Positions 22,645 to 31,329 of a stretch of DNA of 64,000 nucleotides are shown piece after piece (position 1 is the first letter of the stretch; each line of letters opens with the position of its first letter). The notes beneath the pieces are model-generated. The model worked only from the letters and a program-made list of their open reading frames with translations. It was not told the origin of the DNA and searched no databases. Source of the DNA: JAZDJP01 sp043803805 (GTDB lineage: Bacteria; Planctomycetota; JAZDJP01); assembly GCA_043803805.1 (NCBI GenBank), contig JAZDJP010000117.1, forward strand, positions 5,576-69,575. The letters run 5' to 3'. A program made the translations under genes and the position numbers.

Positions 22645-24576
22645 ATGAATATCCTTCCCAAAATCGACGGCCCCCAGGACCTGAAGCGGCTTTCCGTCGA
22701 GGAATTCCGCGAACTCGCCCGGGAGATCCGCCGGCTCATTCTCGAGACGGTGGCGAAAAACGGAGGGCATCTCTCCTCCAACCTCGGGGTTGTGGAACTT
22801 ACCATCGCGCTCCATTCCTGCTACGATTTTCTCGACGATCGCCTTATCCTTGACGTGGGCCACCAAGTCTATCCCCACAAGATTCTTACGGGGCGCTGGC
22901 GGAATTTCGACACTCTCCGGAAGCACGGGGGGGTGAGCGGATTTTCAAACCGGGACGAGAGCCCCTACGATCCGTTCACGACGGGGCACGCCGGGACGGC
23001 CATCTCGACCGCGGTCGGCATTGCCTGCGGGGATCGCCTGGCCGGCCGGAAGCGCCGGGTGGTCGTCCTGGTGGGGGATGCCTCCATCACCGCCGGGATG
23101 TCCATGGAGGCGATGAATCATGCCGGGGACATCAAGGCGGATGTTCTTGTCATTCTGAACGACAACCGCCATGCCATTTCCCACACGGTCGGGGCCTTCC
23201 ACCATTACCTTACGAAGGTCCGGTCCATGGCCGTCTACAAGGATATCAAGAATGACATCCATACGATGCTGTCGGGCATCCCCAAGGTCGGTCCGAGGAT
23301 GGATCGCGCCTTCCAGTACATCCGCGAAGCCGTCAAGACGAGCCTCGTGCCGGGGCGGATTTTCGAGGATTTCGGTTTTAATTATTACGGGCCGGTGGAC
23401 GGTCACCGCTTCGAGGATCTCCTCCCGGCGCTCCGCGAGGTCCAGAAGATCCCCGGGCCGGTTCTTCTCCACGTCCTGACGGAGAAGGGGCGCGGCGTCC
23501 CGTACACCGAGAGCGATCCCATCCGGTTCCACAGTCCGAAACCCTTTGACACCTCCGACGGAACGGTCCTGCCCGTGGCCTCCGGGGGTTCCTCCGCCTC
23601 CGCCTACACCGATGTCTTTCGGAAGGCGCTCATTGGTCTGGCGCGGGAAAATCCGCGCATCGCCGCCATCACGGCCGCCATGCCCGACGGCACGGGGCTT
23701 CTGGAATTTCGGAAGATGTTCCCGGAGCGCTATTTCGACGTGGGCATCGCCGAGGAGCACGCGGTGGGCCTGGCGGCGGGGCTTCTCGCGGCGGGAGCGA
23801 AACCCGTGGTGGCCGTCTATTCCACGTTTCTCCAGCGCGCCTACGACCAGATTTTCCACGAGATCGTCCTGCAGGACATTGCCCCTGTTTTCATGATGGA
23901 TCGGGCGGGCGTTGTCGGGGATGACGGCCCCACGCATAACGGCGTGTTTGATATCGCGTACCTCCGTCACTTTCCCGGGATGGTGCTCATGGCGCCGAAG
24001 GACGGTCCCGAGCTTGAGGCGATGTTGAAATTCGCCGTCGCCCTTGACCGCCCCGCGGCCATTCGCTACCCGAAGGAGAATGTCCCCCCGGCGACGGGGG
24101 AAACCGCGCCGCTCGCGCTCGGCAGGGCCGAGGTCCTCCGGGAGGGTTCGGATGTGACGCTGGTGGCCTACGGTGCGATGACCTCGCGGGCGCTCGAGGC
24201 CGCGTCGCGCCTGGCGAACCGGGGGGTCCGCGCGGGGGTCGTGAACGCCCGTTTCGCCAAACCGCTCGATGAGGAACTTCTGGCGGAGCTTGCCGGGCGG
24301 GCCCCGCTCGTCACGGTGGAGGATCATGCCCTCGATGGCGGGTTTGGGGAGGCGGTGGTGGCGTGTCTGTCCCGGCGCGGGATCCCGTGCGACGCGGTGA
24401 CGCGCCTGGGCATCCCCGACCGGTTCCTGGCCCACGGCGCGCGGGACATCCTGCTCAGGGAACTGGGGTTGGATCCGGAGGGGATCGCGGCATCCGTGGA
24501 AACGGCGCTCCGGGGGATTCGCGGGGTGCGGGTTGCCGGACGGGACGCCGGCGGAGCGGCCCTCTCGGCCGGATAG
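22645..24576 (+). CDS. dxs: 1-deoxy-D-xylulose-5-phosphate synthase
   Basis: A 643-aa thiamine-diphosphate enzyme that condenses pyruvate and glyceraldehyde-3-phosphate, the first MEP-pathway step. Visible motifs: GGHLSSNLGVVELTIALH, TGHAGTAISTAVGIA, the ThDP/Mg motif VGDASITAGMSMEAMNHAG...LND, catalytic Glu in GIAEEHAVGLAAG, and GVVGDDGPTHNGVFDIAYLR. ATG 22645 gives the usual MNILPKIDGPQDLK start. The ispA stop lies 21 bases upstream. GDAS replaces the more common GDGA at the ThDP site, an ordinary variation. Confidence 0.95.
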   Translation: MNILPKIDGPQDLKRLSVEEFRELAREIRRLILETVAKNGGHLSSNLGVVELTIALHSCYDFLDDRLILDVGHQVYPHKILTGRWRNFDTLRKHGGVSGFSNRDESPYDPFTTGHAGTAISTAVGIACGDRLAGRKRRVVVLVGDASITAGMSMEAMNHAGDIKADVLVILNDNRHAISHTVGAFHHYLTKVRSMAVYKDIKNDIHTMLSGIPKVGPRMDRAFQYIREAVKTSLVPGRIFEDFGFNYYGPVDGHRFEDLLPALREVQKIPGPVLLHVLTEKGRGVPYTESDPIRFHSPKPFDTSDGTVLPVASGGSSASAYTDVFRKALIGLARENPRIAAITAAMPDGTGLLEFRKMFPERYFDVGIAEEHAVGLAAGLLAAGAKPVVAVYSTFLQRAYDQIFHEIVLQDIAPVFMMDRAGVVGDDGPTHNGVFDIAYLRHFPGMVLMAPKDGPELEAMLKFAVALDRPAAIRYPKENVPPATGETAPLALGRAEVLREGSDVTLVAYGAMTSRALEAASRLANRGVRAGVVNARFAKPLDEELLAELAGRAPLVTVEDHALDGGFGEAVVACLSRRGIPCDAVTRLGIPDRFLAHGARDILLRELGLDPEGIAASVETALRGIRGVRVAGRDAGGAALSAG

Positions 24577-24585
24577 GAATATCCC

Positions 24586-25422
24586 ATGGCATCGAACCGG
24601 CTTCGCGTCATCATGGTGGGGGATGGGAACCGGCCCGGCGTGGTCGCGGCGGTGACGCGGGCCCGCCGGCTTCTGGTCCGGCGTTGCCGGGTGGTGGCGG
24701 AGGTGTTGGATTTCGACCGGCCGCTCCCCGCCCGCGGCGCGGATCTGGTCCTCGTCTTCGGAGGGGATGGGACGCTCATCTCGACGGTCCGGCGTCTCGG
24801 TCGCGGGGGTGTTCCCGTCATCGGCGTGAACCTCGGGAATTTTGGCTTCCTTACCGAGGTGTCTCTCGGCGAGTTGGGGCGCGCCCTTGATCGCGTCGCG
24901 CGGCGGGAGTACCGCGTTGTCCGGCGGATGATGCTCGAGTGCGCGGTCCGCCGGGGTTCCGGGACATGGAAGGGCATCGCCGTGAACGACGTTGTGATCT
25001 CCCGCACCAGCATCGCCCGCATCCTGAGCCTCATGGTTTCGGTGGACCGGGGCGAATTGTCCATGCTCGAGGGGGATGGGGTCATCGCCGCGACGCCTCT
25101 CGGGTCCACGGCCCACTCGCTCTCCGCGGGCGGACCGGTGGTAAACCCGGCCGTGGAGGCGATTGTCCTCACCCCGCTCTGTCCTCACACGCTCACGGCG
25201 CGGCCCCTGGTCATCCCTCCCGACGGGGAGATCGAGATTGCGCTCAAGCGTCCCGACGAGACGGCGACCCTGACCCTGGACGGGCAGGCGGAGCGGGCCA
25301 TATCCGGACGCGACCGGGTGGTTCTCCGGAGGTCCCGGCACACCTTCGCGATGGCGGAACTGGGTTTGCGGAGTTACTACGAGACGTTAAAGGCAAAATT
25401 CGGATGGTGGAAACGATTCTAA
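24586..25422 (+). CDS. nadK: NAD kinase
   Basis: A 278-aa protein with VFGGDGTLISTVRR (GGDGT catalytic motif) near residue 58, VNLGNFGFLTE, the NDVVISR stretch and GDGVIAATPLGSTAHSLSAGGP, all diagnostic of ATP-dependent NAD kinase, which makes NADP. NADP feeds the MEP pathway enzymes encoded upstream. The start is ATG 24586, 9 bases after the dxs stop. Confidence 0.94.
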   Translation: MASNRLRVIMVGDGNRPGVVAAVTRARRLLVRRCRVVAEVLDFDRPLPARGADLVLVFGGDGTLISTVRRLGRGGVPVIGVNLGNFGFLTEVSLGELGRALDRVARREYRVVRRMMLECAVRRGSGTWKGIAVNDVVISRTSIARILSLMVSVDRGELSMLEGDGVIAATPLGSTAHSLSAGGPVVNPAVEAIVLTPLCPHTLTARPLVIPPDGEIEIALKRPDETATLTLDGQAERAISGRDRVVLRRSRHTFAMAELGLRSYYETLKAKFGWWKRF

Positions 25423-25459
25423 CACGTCCGACCGGCATCGCCCGCCGGGAGGCCGATTG

Positions 25460-26209
25460 ATGTCCGCCAGCCCCCGGCGCGTCGGGGTCATCGCCGACGT
25501 CCATGCCAACCTTGAGGCCCTCCAGGCCGTCCTCGCCCATTTCGAGCGGGAGAAGGTGGACGAAGTCCTTTGTTGCGGGGACATCGTGGGGTACAACGCC
25601 GATCCGGAGGCGTGCCTCAAACTCGTCCGGGAGCGGTGCCGGGCCGTCATCCGCGGGAACCACGACCGGTATGCCACGGGGGAGCGGATCGAGAACGTGC
25701 GCGAGAGCGTTCACGACGCTTCGATCTGGACGTCGCGGACGCTTCCGGAGGCCGATCTGGCCTACTTGCGCGGGCTGTCCGACCTTCGTCTGCACGACGA
25801 CCGGTTCCTGATCGTGCACGGATCTCCCCGCGACCGCGATGAATATATCCTGACGCGCGAGGCGATCCTGGACAATCTCACGCTTCTGCGCCAGCGGTTT
25901 CTGGGCATCTCCGTCTGTTTCTTCGGGCATTCCCACCTTCCCATGGTCATCGGGGCGGGGATGGTGAGGGTGGGATTCACGACCTCCACGACCGTGCCGA
26001 TCGAGAAATTCACGACCTATCTCATCAATCCGGGAAGCGTCGGACAGCCCCGGGATCGTTGTCCCCTGGCATCCTGCGGGATTTTCGATGCCGGCGAAAT
26101 GACATTCCGGGTGGAGCGGATTTCCTATGACGTCGAGGCCACCCGGAAGAAGATCTTCGACGCCGGGCTCGATCCGTCCTTCGCCGAACGTCTGAAGTAC
26201 GGAATTTGA
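25460..26209 (+). CDS. metallophosphoesterase (calcineurin-like)
   Basis: A 249-aa protein with the phosphoesterase metal motifs IADVHANLEAL (D-x-H), CCGDIVGYNADPEAC (GD), IRGNHDRYATG (GNHD), and CFFGHSHLPMV (GHxH), ending with an INPGSVGQPRDRCP block. This is the larger YfcE-like group of single-domain phosphodiesterases with unknown substrate. It is the last gene of the xseA operon and converges on leuD. The ATG at 25460 is used, not the TTG one codon upstream. Confidence 0.9.
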   Translation: MSASPRRVGVIADVHANLEALQAVLAHFEREKVDEVLCCGDIVGYNADPEACLKLVRERCRAVIRGNHDRYATGERIENVRESVHDASIWTSRTLPEADLAYLRGLSDLRLHDDRFLIVHGSPRDRDEYILTREAILDNLTLLRQRFLGISVCFFGHSHLPMVIGAGMVRVGFTTSTTVPIEKFTTYLINPGSVGQPRDRCPLASCGIFDAGEMTFRVERISYDVEATRKKIFDAGLDPSFAERLKYGI

Positions 26210-26226
26210 AGGCGTCGTGCGTGAAG

Positions 26227-26253
26227 CGCATCTCGCAGAAGATGCGAGATGCG
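26227..26253. terminator. bidirectional hairpin between convergent genes
   Basis: CGCATCTCGC (26227-26236) and GCGAGATGCG (26244-26253) form a 10-bp perfect stem with a 7-base loop in the 52-bp gap between the phosphoesterase and leuD. No U-run is present, so a terminator role is inferred from position. Confidence 0.55.
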
Positions 26254-26261
26254 AGGAACGT

Positions 26262-26852
26262 TCACATTCCCCGGCGTTCCTCGAAAACGCGAATGGCCTC
26301 CTCCTGGCGGAGGGTGATCCCGATGTCGTCCAGCCCATCGAGGAGGCAATGGCGCTGGAAGTCTTGGACATCGAACGTCCGGGTCCATCCGGCCGTGTCG
26401 GAAAGGCGTTTGGTCTCGAGGTCCACCGCCAGGCGATAGCCTTCCGTTCCCGCTGTCTTTTGGAACAGTTCCTCCAGGGACGCCGCGTCGAGCCGGACGG
26501 GGAGCATGCCGTTCTTGAAGCAGTTGTTGCGGAAGATGTCCGCGAATGACGGGGCGATGATCACCCGGAACCCGTAATCGGCCAGGGCCCATGGGGCGTG
26601 TTCCCGGGAGGAGCCGCATCCGAAATTGTCCCGGGCCAGGAGGATGGCCGCTCCCCGGTAACGGGGGAAATTGAGAACAAAGTCGGGACGCGGGGCGCCG
26701 TCGTCCGTGTAGCGCCAGTCGAAGAAGAGGAATTCCCCGAAGCCGCTCCGTTCGACGCGTTTGAGGAATTGTTTCGGGATGATCTGGTCGGTGTCCACGT
26801 TCGCCCGGTCGAGGGGGGCGACGAGACCGGTGAACTGGCGGAAGGGTATCAT
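26262..26852 (-). CDS. leuD: 3-isopropylmalate dehydratase small subunit
   Basis: A 196-aa LeuD: NVDTDQIIPKQFLKRV near the N-terminus, DNFGCGSSREHAPWAL near residue 75, and IIAPSFADIFRNNCFKNGMLPV. It supplies the swivel domain completing the aconitase-like active site of LeuC. The start at ATG 26852 overlaps the leuC TGA (ATGA), so the subunits are translationally coupled. A long upstream in-frame extension reads leuC in the wrong frame. Confidence 0.96.
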   Translation of the reverse strand: MIPFRQFTGLVAPLDRANVDTDQIIPKQFLKRVERSGFGEFLFFDWRYTDDGAPRPDFVLNFPRYRGAAILLARDNFGCGSSREHAPWALADYGFRVIIAPSFADIFRNNCFKNGMLPVRLDAASLEELFQKTAGTEGYRLAVDLETKRLSDTAGWTRTFDVQDFQRHCLLDGLDDIGITLRQEEAIRVFEERRGM

Positions 26853-28249
26853 CGAATCAGTTCCCTCACGTCCACAAAGTGTCCTGTCACCGCGGCGGCG
26901 GCGGCCATCGCCGGGCTCACCAGGTGCGTCCGGCCGCCCTTGCCCTGGCGGCCTTCGAAGTTGCGGTTGGAGGTGGAGGCGGAGCGTTCCCCCGGCGCGA
27001 GGATGTCGGGGTTCATCCCCAGACACATGCTGCAGCCCGTGTGCCGCCATTCGAATCCCGCATCCCGGAAAATGGCGTCCAGTCCCCGCCGCTCGGCCTC
27101 GGTTTTTACCGATCGGGAACCGGGGACAACCAGGGCCCGCACCCCGGGTGCGACCCGCCGGCCCCGGATCACCGCCGCGGCGGCTTCGAGGTCGGAAAGG
27201 CGTCCGTTCGTGCAGGAGCCGATGAAAACGCAGTCCACCCGGATGTCCCGGATGGGCGTTCCGGCCTCGAGTCCCATGTAGCGAAGCGCCTCCTCGGCGT
27301 GTTGACGGGCGACCGCGTCGGAAATCGACGCCGGGTCGGGCACGCGGCCCGTTACATCGGTCACCTCCGCGGGGGTTGTCCCCCAGGTCACCTGGGGGGC
27401 GATCCCGCTTGCGGCGATATCCACCGTCCGGTCGAATCGGGCGCCCGGCTCCGTCGGCAGAGACTTCCACCGGGCGACCGCGGCGTCGAAATCCCGTCCC
27501 CGGGGCGCGTGGGGGCGGCCCTTGAGGAAGGCGAAGGTCGTTTCATCCGGCGCGATGAGTCCGGCCCGCGCGCCGGCCTCGATGGTCATGTTGGAAACGG
27601 TCATCCGTTCCTCCATGGAGAGGGCGCGGATGACGGGGCCGGTATATTCGATGACGGACCCCTGCCCGCCGGTGGTCCCGATTTTGCCGATGATGAAAAG
27701 AATAATATCCTTGGCGGAGACGCCGCGGGGAAGTGCTCCGGAGACGCGGATCTCGAGCGTCGGGGGTTTGTCCTGAAGCAGGCACTGGGTGGCCAGGACA
27801 TGTTCCACCTCGCTCGTTCCGATGCCGAAGGCGAGGGCCCCGAAGGCCCCGTGGGTGGCGGTGTGGCTGTCGCCGCAGACGATGGTCATTCCCGGCCGCG
27901 TGAGCCCCAGCTCCGGCCCCGTGACGTGGACAACGCCGTTCCGGGGGTCGTCCAGCCCGAAGAGGGTGACGCCGAAATCCCGGCAGTTCGTCTCGAGGGT
28001 CTCGATCTGGCGGCGGGAGATTGCGTCGCGGATGACCGAGCGGTCGTCCGTCGGGATATTGTGGTCCATGGTGGCGAAGGTGAGCTCGGGCCGGCGGACC
28101 TTGCGGCCGGCCAGGCGCAGCCCCTCGAAGGCCTGGGGACTCGTGACCTCGTGGACGAGATGGAGGTCAATGTACAACAGCGAAGGAGTTCCCGGCGCCT
28201 CCGCCACGATGTGCGATTCCCAGATTTTATCCAGCAAGGTCTTGGGCAT
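26849..28249 (-). CDS. leuC: 3-isopropylmalate dehydratase large subunit
   Basis: A 466-aa protein with the aconitase-fold LeuC motifs: ATMDHNIPTDDR, VCGDSHTATHGAFGALAFGIGTSEVEHVLATQ (piece: CGDSHTATHGAFGALAFG), the FIGSCTNGR cluster-Cys motif, and CSMCLGMNPD with the other two [4Fe-4S] cysteines. It isomerises 2- and 3-isopropylmalate in leucine synthesis. leuA and leuB are not in the window. A TATAAT box lies just upstream in the end of lpxK. Confidence 0.96.
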   Translation of the reverse strand: MPKTLLDKIWESHIVAEAPGTPSLLYIDLHLVHEVTSPQAFEGLRLAGRKVRRPELTFATMDHNIPTDDRSVIRDAISRRQIETLETNCRDFGVTLFGLDDPRNGVVHVTGPELGLTRPGMTIVCGDSHTATHGAFGALAFGIGTSEVEHVLATQCLLQDKPPTLEIRVSGALPRGVSAKDIILFIIGKIGTTGGQGSVIEYTGPVIRALSMEERMTVSNMTIEAGARAGLIAPDETTFAFLKGRPHAPRGRDFDAAVARWKSLPTEPGARFDRTVDIAASGIAPQVTWGTTPAEVTDVTGRVPDPASISDAVARQHAEEALRYMGLEAGTPIRDIRVDCVFIGSCTNGRLSDLEAAAAVIRGRRVAPGVRALVVPGSRSVKTEAERRGLDAIFRDAGFEWRHTGCSMCLGMNPDILAPGERSASTSNRNFEGRQGKGGRTHLVSPAMAAAAAVTGHFVDVRELIR

Positions 28250-28276
28250 AAGAGTCTATCCGGATAGGCCCTGGGA

Positions 28277-28305
28277 ATTATATCCCGCCGGACGTGTCGC
28301 GGAAG
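28277..28305 (-). promoter_or_regulatory. candidate leuCD promoter
   Basis: On the minus strand a perfect TATAAT (28277-28282) lies 28 bases before the leuC ATG, overlapping the lpxK stop. The -35 region (around 28300-28305, CTTCCG) is poor. Confidence 0.3.
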
Positions 28306-29321
28306 TGGTTATTTATCAGGAGGGTGTTCAGGCGCTCCCGGAGCGTTGCCTCCCCGGCCGTGAGACGAAGGGTGATTCGGAGGGCGAAAAAAGGGATGTC
28401 GGGGAGCCACTCCCGGCGGATTTTAACCGCGTCCTTGCCGGTGGTCAGGATGACCGTGGCCCCGGACCGGCGCGCGGCCGCCGCCACCCCGGCGATGTCG
28501 TCCGCCCGGTAGGTGTGGTGGTCGGGAAAGAGGGAGGCGCTGGCCACCACCATCCCCAGCCGTGATGCGGTCGTCCGGAACGCCCGCGGATCGCCGAGGC
28601 CGCAACAGAGGTGGGTGCGCCGGCCGGCGAAACCATGTGCCGGAAGGGGATCGCCGCCCGTGAGGGGCATGAGGTCTTCCGGCGCGTGCCGGGCTTCCAA
28701 GAGGGGAACCGGGTTGATCCGGCGGATTCTTTCGCGCAACGGGGGCAACGCGGATGCCTCCGTGAGGTCGGCGCGGGTGAGGAGAATCAGATGGGCCCGG
28801 GCGAGCGCCCGCACGGGCTCCCGGAGGGCGCCCGCCGGCAGGAGCCGGTCGTTCCCGAAACCTTCCGTGGCGCTCACGAGGACGATGTCGAGATCCCGGG
28901 CGATCCGCCGGTGTTGGAAGCCGTCGTCGAGAATGGCGACATCCGCCCCGGCCTTCCGGGCGCGGGTCGCGGATCGGAGGCGGTCGGGGTCGCAAAAGAT
29001 CGGGACATCGGGGAGGAGCGCCGCCAATTCGAGGGTTTCATCGTTGGCCGGACCCGTCACGTTCGACGGCGGGACGGTTTCCAAGGGACGGTAGCCCCGG
29101 GAAAGAATGGACGGACGGCGGCCGTCGGCGGCGAGGGCGCGGGCGAGCCACGCCACGAAGGGGGTTTTTCCGGTTCCTCCCGCGGTGAGGTTTCCCACGC
29201 TGATGACCGGGAGGGGGGCCTTCCGTGTTTTCAGAATCCCGAGCCGGTATGCGGCATTGCGGGCGGCCACGGCGGCGGCATAGAACGGGACGGCGGGAAG
29301 GAGGAGCGGCGATGGAGTCAT
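28278..29321 (-). CDS. lpxK: tetraacyldisaccharide 4'-kinase
   Basis: A 347-aa protein. Residues ~5-28 are a membrane-associated N-terminal helix, followed by VISVGNLTAGGTGKTPFVAWLA (P-loop), SRGY, DEtlELA (as NDETLELA), ILDDGFQHRRIARDLDIVLV and TTGKDAVKI. LpxK phosphorylates the lipid A precursor at the inner membrane. Its presence is direct evidence for lipid A and so for an outer membrane. It is downstream of accA on the minus strand with a 21-base gap. Confidence 0.95.
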   Translation of the reverse strand: MTPSPLLLPAVPFYAAAVAARNAAYRLGILKTRKAPLPVISVGNLTAGGTGKTPFVAWLARALAADGRRPSILSRGYRPLETVPPSNVTGPANDETLELAALLPDVPIFCDPDRLRSATRARKAGADVAILDDGFQHRRIARDLDIVLVSATEGFGNDRLLPAGALREPVRALARAHLILLTRADLTEASALPPLRERIRRINPVPLLEARHAPEDLMPLTGGDPLPAHGFAGRRTHLCCGLGDPRAFRTTASRLGMVVASASLFPDHHTYRADDIAGVAAAARRSGATVILTTGKDAVKIRREWLPDIPFFALRITLRLTAGEATLRERLNTLLINNHFRDTSGGI

Positions 29322-29342
29322 GTCAGGGTGTCCGGGCGCCCG

Positions 29343-30326
29343 TCAGGCTTTTGCGGCGGCCTGGGGGAGCTCAAGGAATTTTCCAAGACGCCGGTACTTG
29401 GCGTAGCGTTCCTCGAGGAGCTGGGGAACGGGTTTCCGGCCGAGTTCGTCCAGGTGGCGGAGGATGCTCGTTTTGACGTTGTCCGCCGCGACCTTCGGGT
29501 CGCAGTGGGCGCCGCCCAGGGGCTCCGGGATGATCTCCTCCGCGATGCCGAGCTCGCGAAGGTCGTTGGCGGAGATCCGGAGGGCCTCGGCGGCCGCGGC
29601 CTTCTTTTCGTTTGTCTTCCACAGAATGGCCGCGCACCCCTCGGGGGAGATGACGGAATAGTAGGCATGCTCCTGGATGAGGATCCGGTCGGTGACGCCG
29701 ATGCCCAGCGCCCCCCCGCTCCCGCCCTCGCCGATCACCAGGCTGATGAGGGGAATTCTCAGGCGCGCCATCTCGAGGAGGTTCCTGGCGATGATCTGGG
29801 CCTGGCCGCGCTCCTCGGCGCCGATGCCGGGGTAGGCGCCCGGGGTGTCGATGAAACACACCACGGGGAGGCGGAATTTCTCGGCGAGCTTCATCTTCTG
29901 GAGGGCCTTCCGGTAGCCCTCGGGGTGGGCGCATCCGAAGTTCGTCATCAGGCGCTCACGGGTGGTCCGGCCCTTGCGATGGCCGACGAAGAGGAGGGGT
30001 TTCCCCTTCATCTTCGCGAAGCCGCACACGATGGCCCGGTCATCGCCGAAGGAGCGGTCTCCGTGGAGTTCGAAAAAGTCGGTGAAGAGGAGTCGGATGT
30101 AGTCGGACGTGCTCGGCCGATCCTGATGGCGCGCCAGCTGGACATGTTGCCACGGGGTGAGGTTGGAGAAGATTTCCCGTTTTTTCTCGGCGCAGACGGC
30201 CTTGAGCTTTTCGATCTCGCCGTCCAGATTGATGTGCTGGGAGGCGGCGTAACTCGACAGCTCCTCGATCCGGCGCTCGAGTTCCCGGATGGGGGCTTCA
30301 AAATCCAGTATAAACCCTTCTGGCAT
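29343..30326 (-). CDS. accA: acetyl-CoA carboxylase carboxyltransferase subunit alpha
   Basis: A 327-aa AccA: the N-terminal helix pair FEAPIRELERRIEELS, WQHVQLARHQDRPSTSDYI, GHRKGRTTRERLMTNFG, FIDTPGAYPGIGAEERGQ, and GEGGSGGALGIGVTDRIL. It forms the oxyanion half of the transferase moving carboxyl from biotin to acetyl-CoA. accD is not in the window. It is followed by lpxK, pairing fatty-acid and lipid A synthesis. Confidence 0.97.
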   Translation of the reverse strand: MPEGFILDFEAPIRELERRIEELSSYAASQHINLDGEIEKLKAVCAEKKREIFSNLTPWQHVQLARHQDRPSTSDYIRLLFTDFFELHGDRSFGDDRAIVCGFAKMKGKPLLFVGHRKGRTTRERLMTNFGCAHPEGYRKALQKMKLAEKFRLPVVCFIDTPGAYPGIGAEERGQAQIIARNLLEMARLRIPLISLVIGEGGSGGALGIGVTDRILIQEHAYYSVISPEGCAAILWKTNEKKAAAAEALRISANDLRELGIAEEIIPEPLGGAHCDPKVAADNVKTSILRHLDELGRKPVPQLLEERYAKYRRLGKFLELPQAAAKA

Positions 30327-30334
30327 CGGGTGTT

Positions 30335-30351
30335 AATCCTTTCGGAGGATT
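30335..30351. promoter_or_regulatory. short hairpin covering the accA ribosome-binding region
   Basis: AATCCT / AGGATT with a 5-base loop lies between the kinase stop and the accA ATG. On the minus strand its 3' arm contains the AAGGA sequence upstream of accA, so it might mask the ribosome-binding site. Function not proven. Confidence 0.3.
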
Positions 30352-30358
30352 GAAAATC

Positions 30359-31198
30359 CTATTCAGTATAACGAAGGATGTCGGCGTTGTAAAGGGTGGT
30401 TGTGATGTCTTGTGCGCTGGCCGGCCGGCCCTCCGGTTTCTTGGCCAGCATCCGGAGGATGATCTGGCTCGCCTCGATGGTCACCTGTCGATTCAGCGTT
30501 TCGGGGGGAGCGGGAGCGATGGTCAGATGATGATCGAGGAGTTGCTTGCGGTCGGTGACGACGAACGGCGGCCGGCCGGTCAGGATCTCATAGAACGTGG
30601 CGCCAAGGGCATAGAGGTCGGTGCGAGGGCCGAGGGATTTCCGGAGGATTTGCTCGGGGGCCATGTAGCTCGGGCTGCCTTGAATTCGGGATTTCGGGAA
30701 AAACCGCACCAGCCATATCCGGGCGGCGAGGGAGAAATCGATGATCTTGATCCGGTCGGGGGTGCGGATGAGGATGTTTTCGGGTTTGATGTCGAGATGG
30801 ACGAATCCCTTCCGGTGGATGTAGCCCAGAATGTCCGTGAGGGCGAGAAACAGGGTTTTCAGGTCGGTATTGGAGGAGCGCGGATGCTTGAGGAGGTGAA
30901 ACTTGAGCGTTTCCCCCTCGAAGTATTCCCGCAGGAAATAGGGGGTGCCGTTCAGTGTGCCGTGCCGGAACATCCGGAGAAGGCCCGGATGCACCAGTTT
31001 CGAGGCGATGCGGTACTCGCGGAGAAACGCGCGCCGGAGCGACGCATCCTGCCGGGCGCGGGGCGTCAGGAATTTCACGGCGGCGGACCGTTCATTTCCC
31101 GATTGCACGGCGCGATAGATCGTTCCGGTTCCGCCCTCCTGGATCTTTTCGACGATGCGGAATCCGTCCACCGTGATGTTGAGATAGCCGTCCGGCAC
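30359..31198 (-). CDS. Ser/Thr protein kinase, single catalytic domain
   Basis: A 279-aa Hanks-type kinase without transmembrane or sensor domain. Gly-loop EGGTGTIYRA, catalytic Lys in AAVKFL, HLDIKPENIL catalytic loop, IIDFSLAA in place of DFG, and MAPEQILRK / DLYALGATFYEILTG substrate region are visible. The HLD form is non-RD, and the third DFG residue is Ser. Both are tolerated in some active kinases. Substrate unknown. It is divergent from tyrA and lies upstream of accA, but 32 bases and a hairpin separate it from accA. Confidence 0.9.
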   Translation of the reverse strand: MPDGYLNITVDGFRIVEKIQEGGTGTIYRAVQSGNERSAAVKFLTPRARQDASLRRAFLREYRIASKLVHPGLLRMFRHGTLNGTPYFLREYFEGETLKFHLLKHPRSSNTDLKTLFLALTDILGYIHRKGFVHLDIKPENILIRTPDRIKIIDFSLAARIWLVRFFPKSRIQGSPSYMAPEQILRKSLGPRTDLYALGATFYEILTGRPPFVVTDRKQLLDHHLTIAPAPPETLNRQVTIEASQIILRMLAKKPEGRPASAQDITTTLYNADILRYTE

Positions 31199-31223
31199 GA
31201 AGTCTCCCTCCCCGATAAGTGTT

Positions 31224-31252
31224 ATTGTAGCCGGACGCTCCGGTCAACACAA
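31224..31252 (-). promoter_or_regulatory. promoter of the kinase gene
   Basis: On the minus strand TTGTGT (31247-31252), a 17-nt spacer and TACAAT (31224-31229), about 26 bases before the kinase ATG. Confidence 0.45.
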
Positions 31253-31329
31253 GAAAACGCGGGTGAGGGGGAGCTGCTTGCAGTTCGGCGCCGAATCGGT
31301 AGAATTCGGGGAAAATTGATTTTACAACC

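Noticed and set aside
22621..22645. Upstream TTG as the dxs start
   Set aside because: It lies inside the ispA stop region; the ATG at 22645 matches the family N-terminus.
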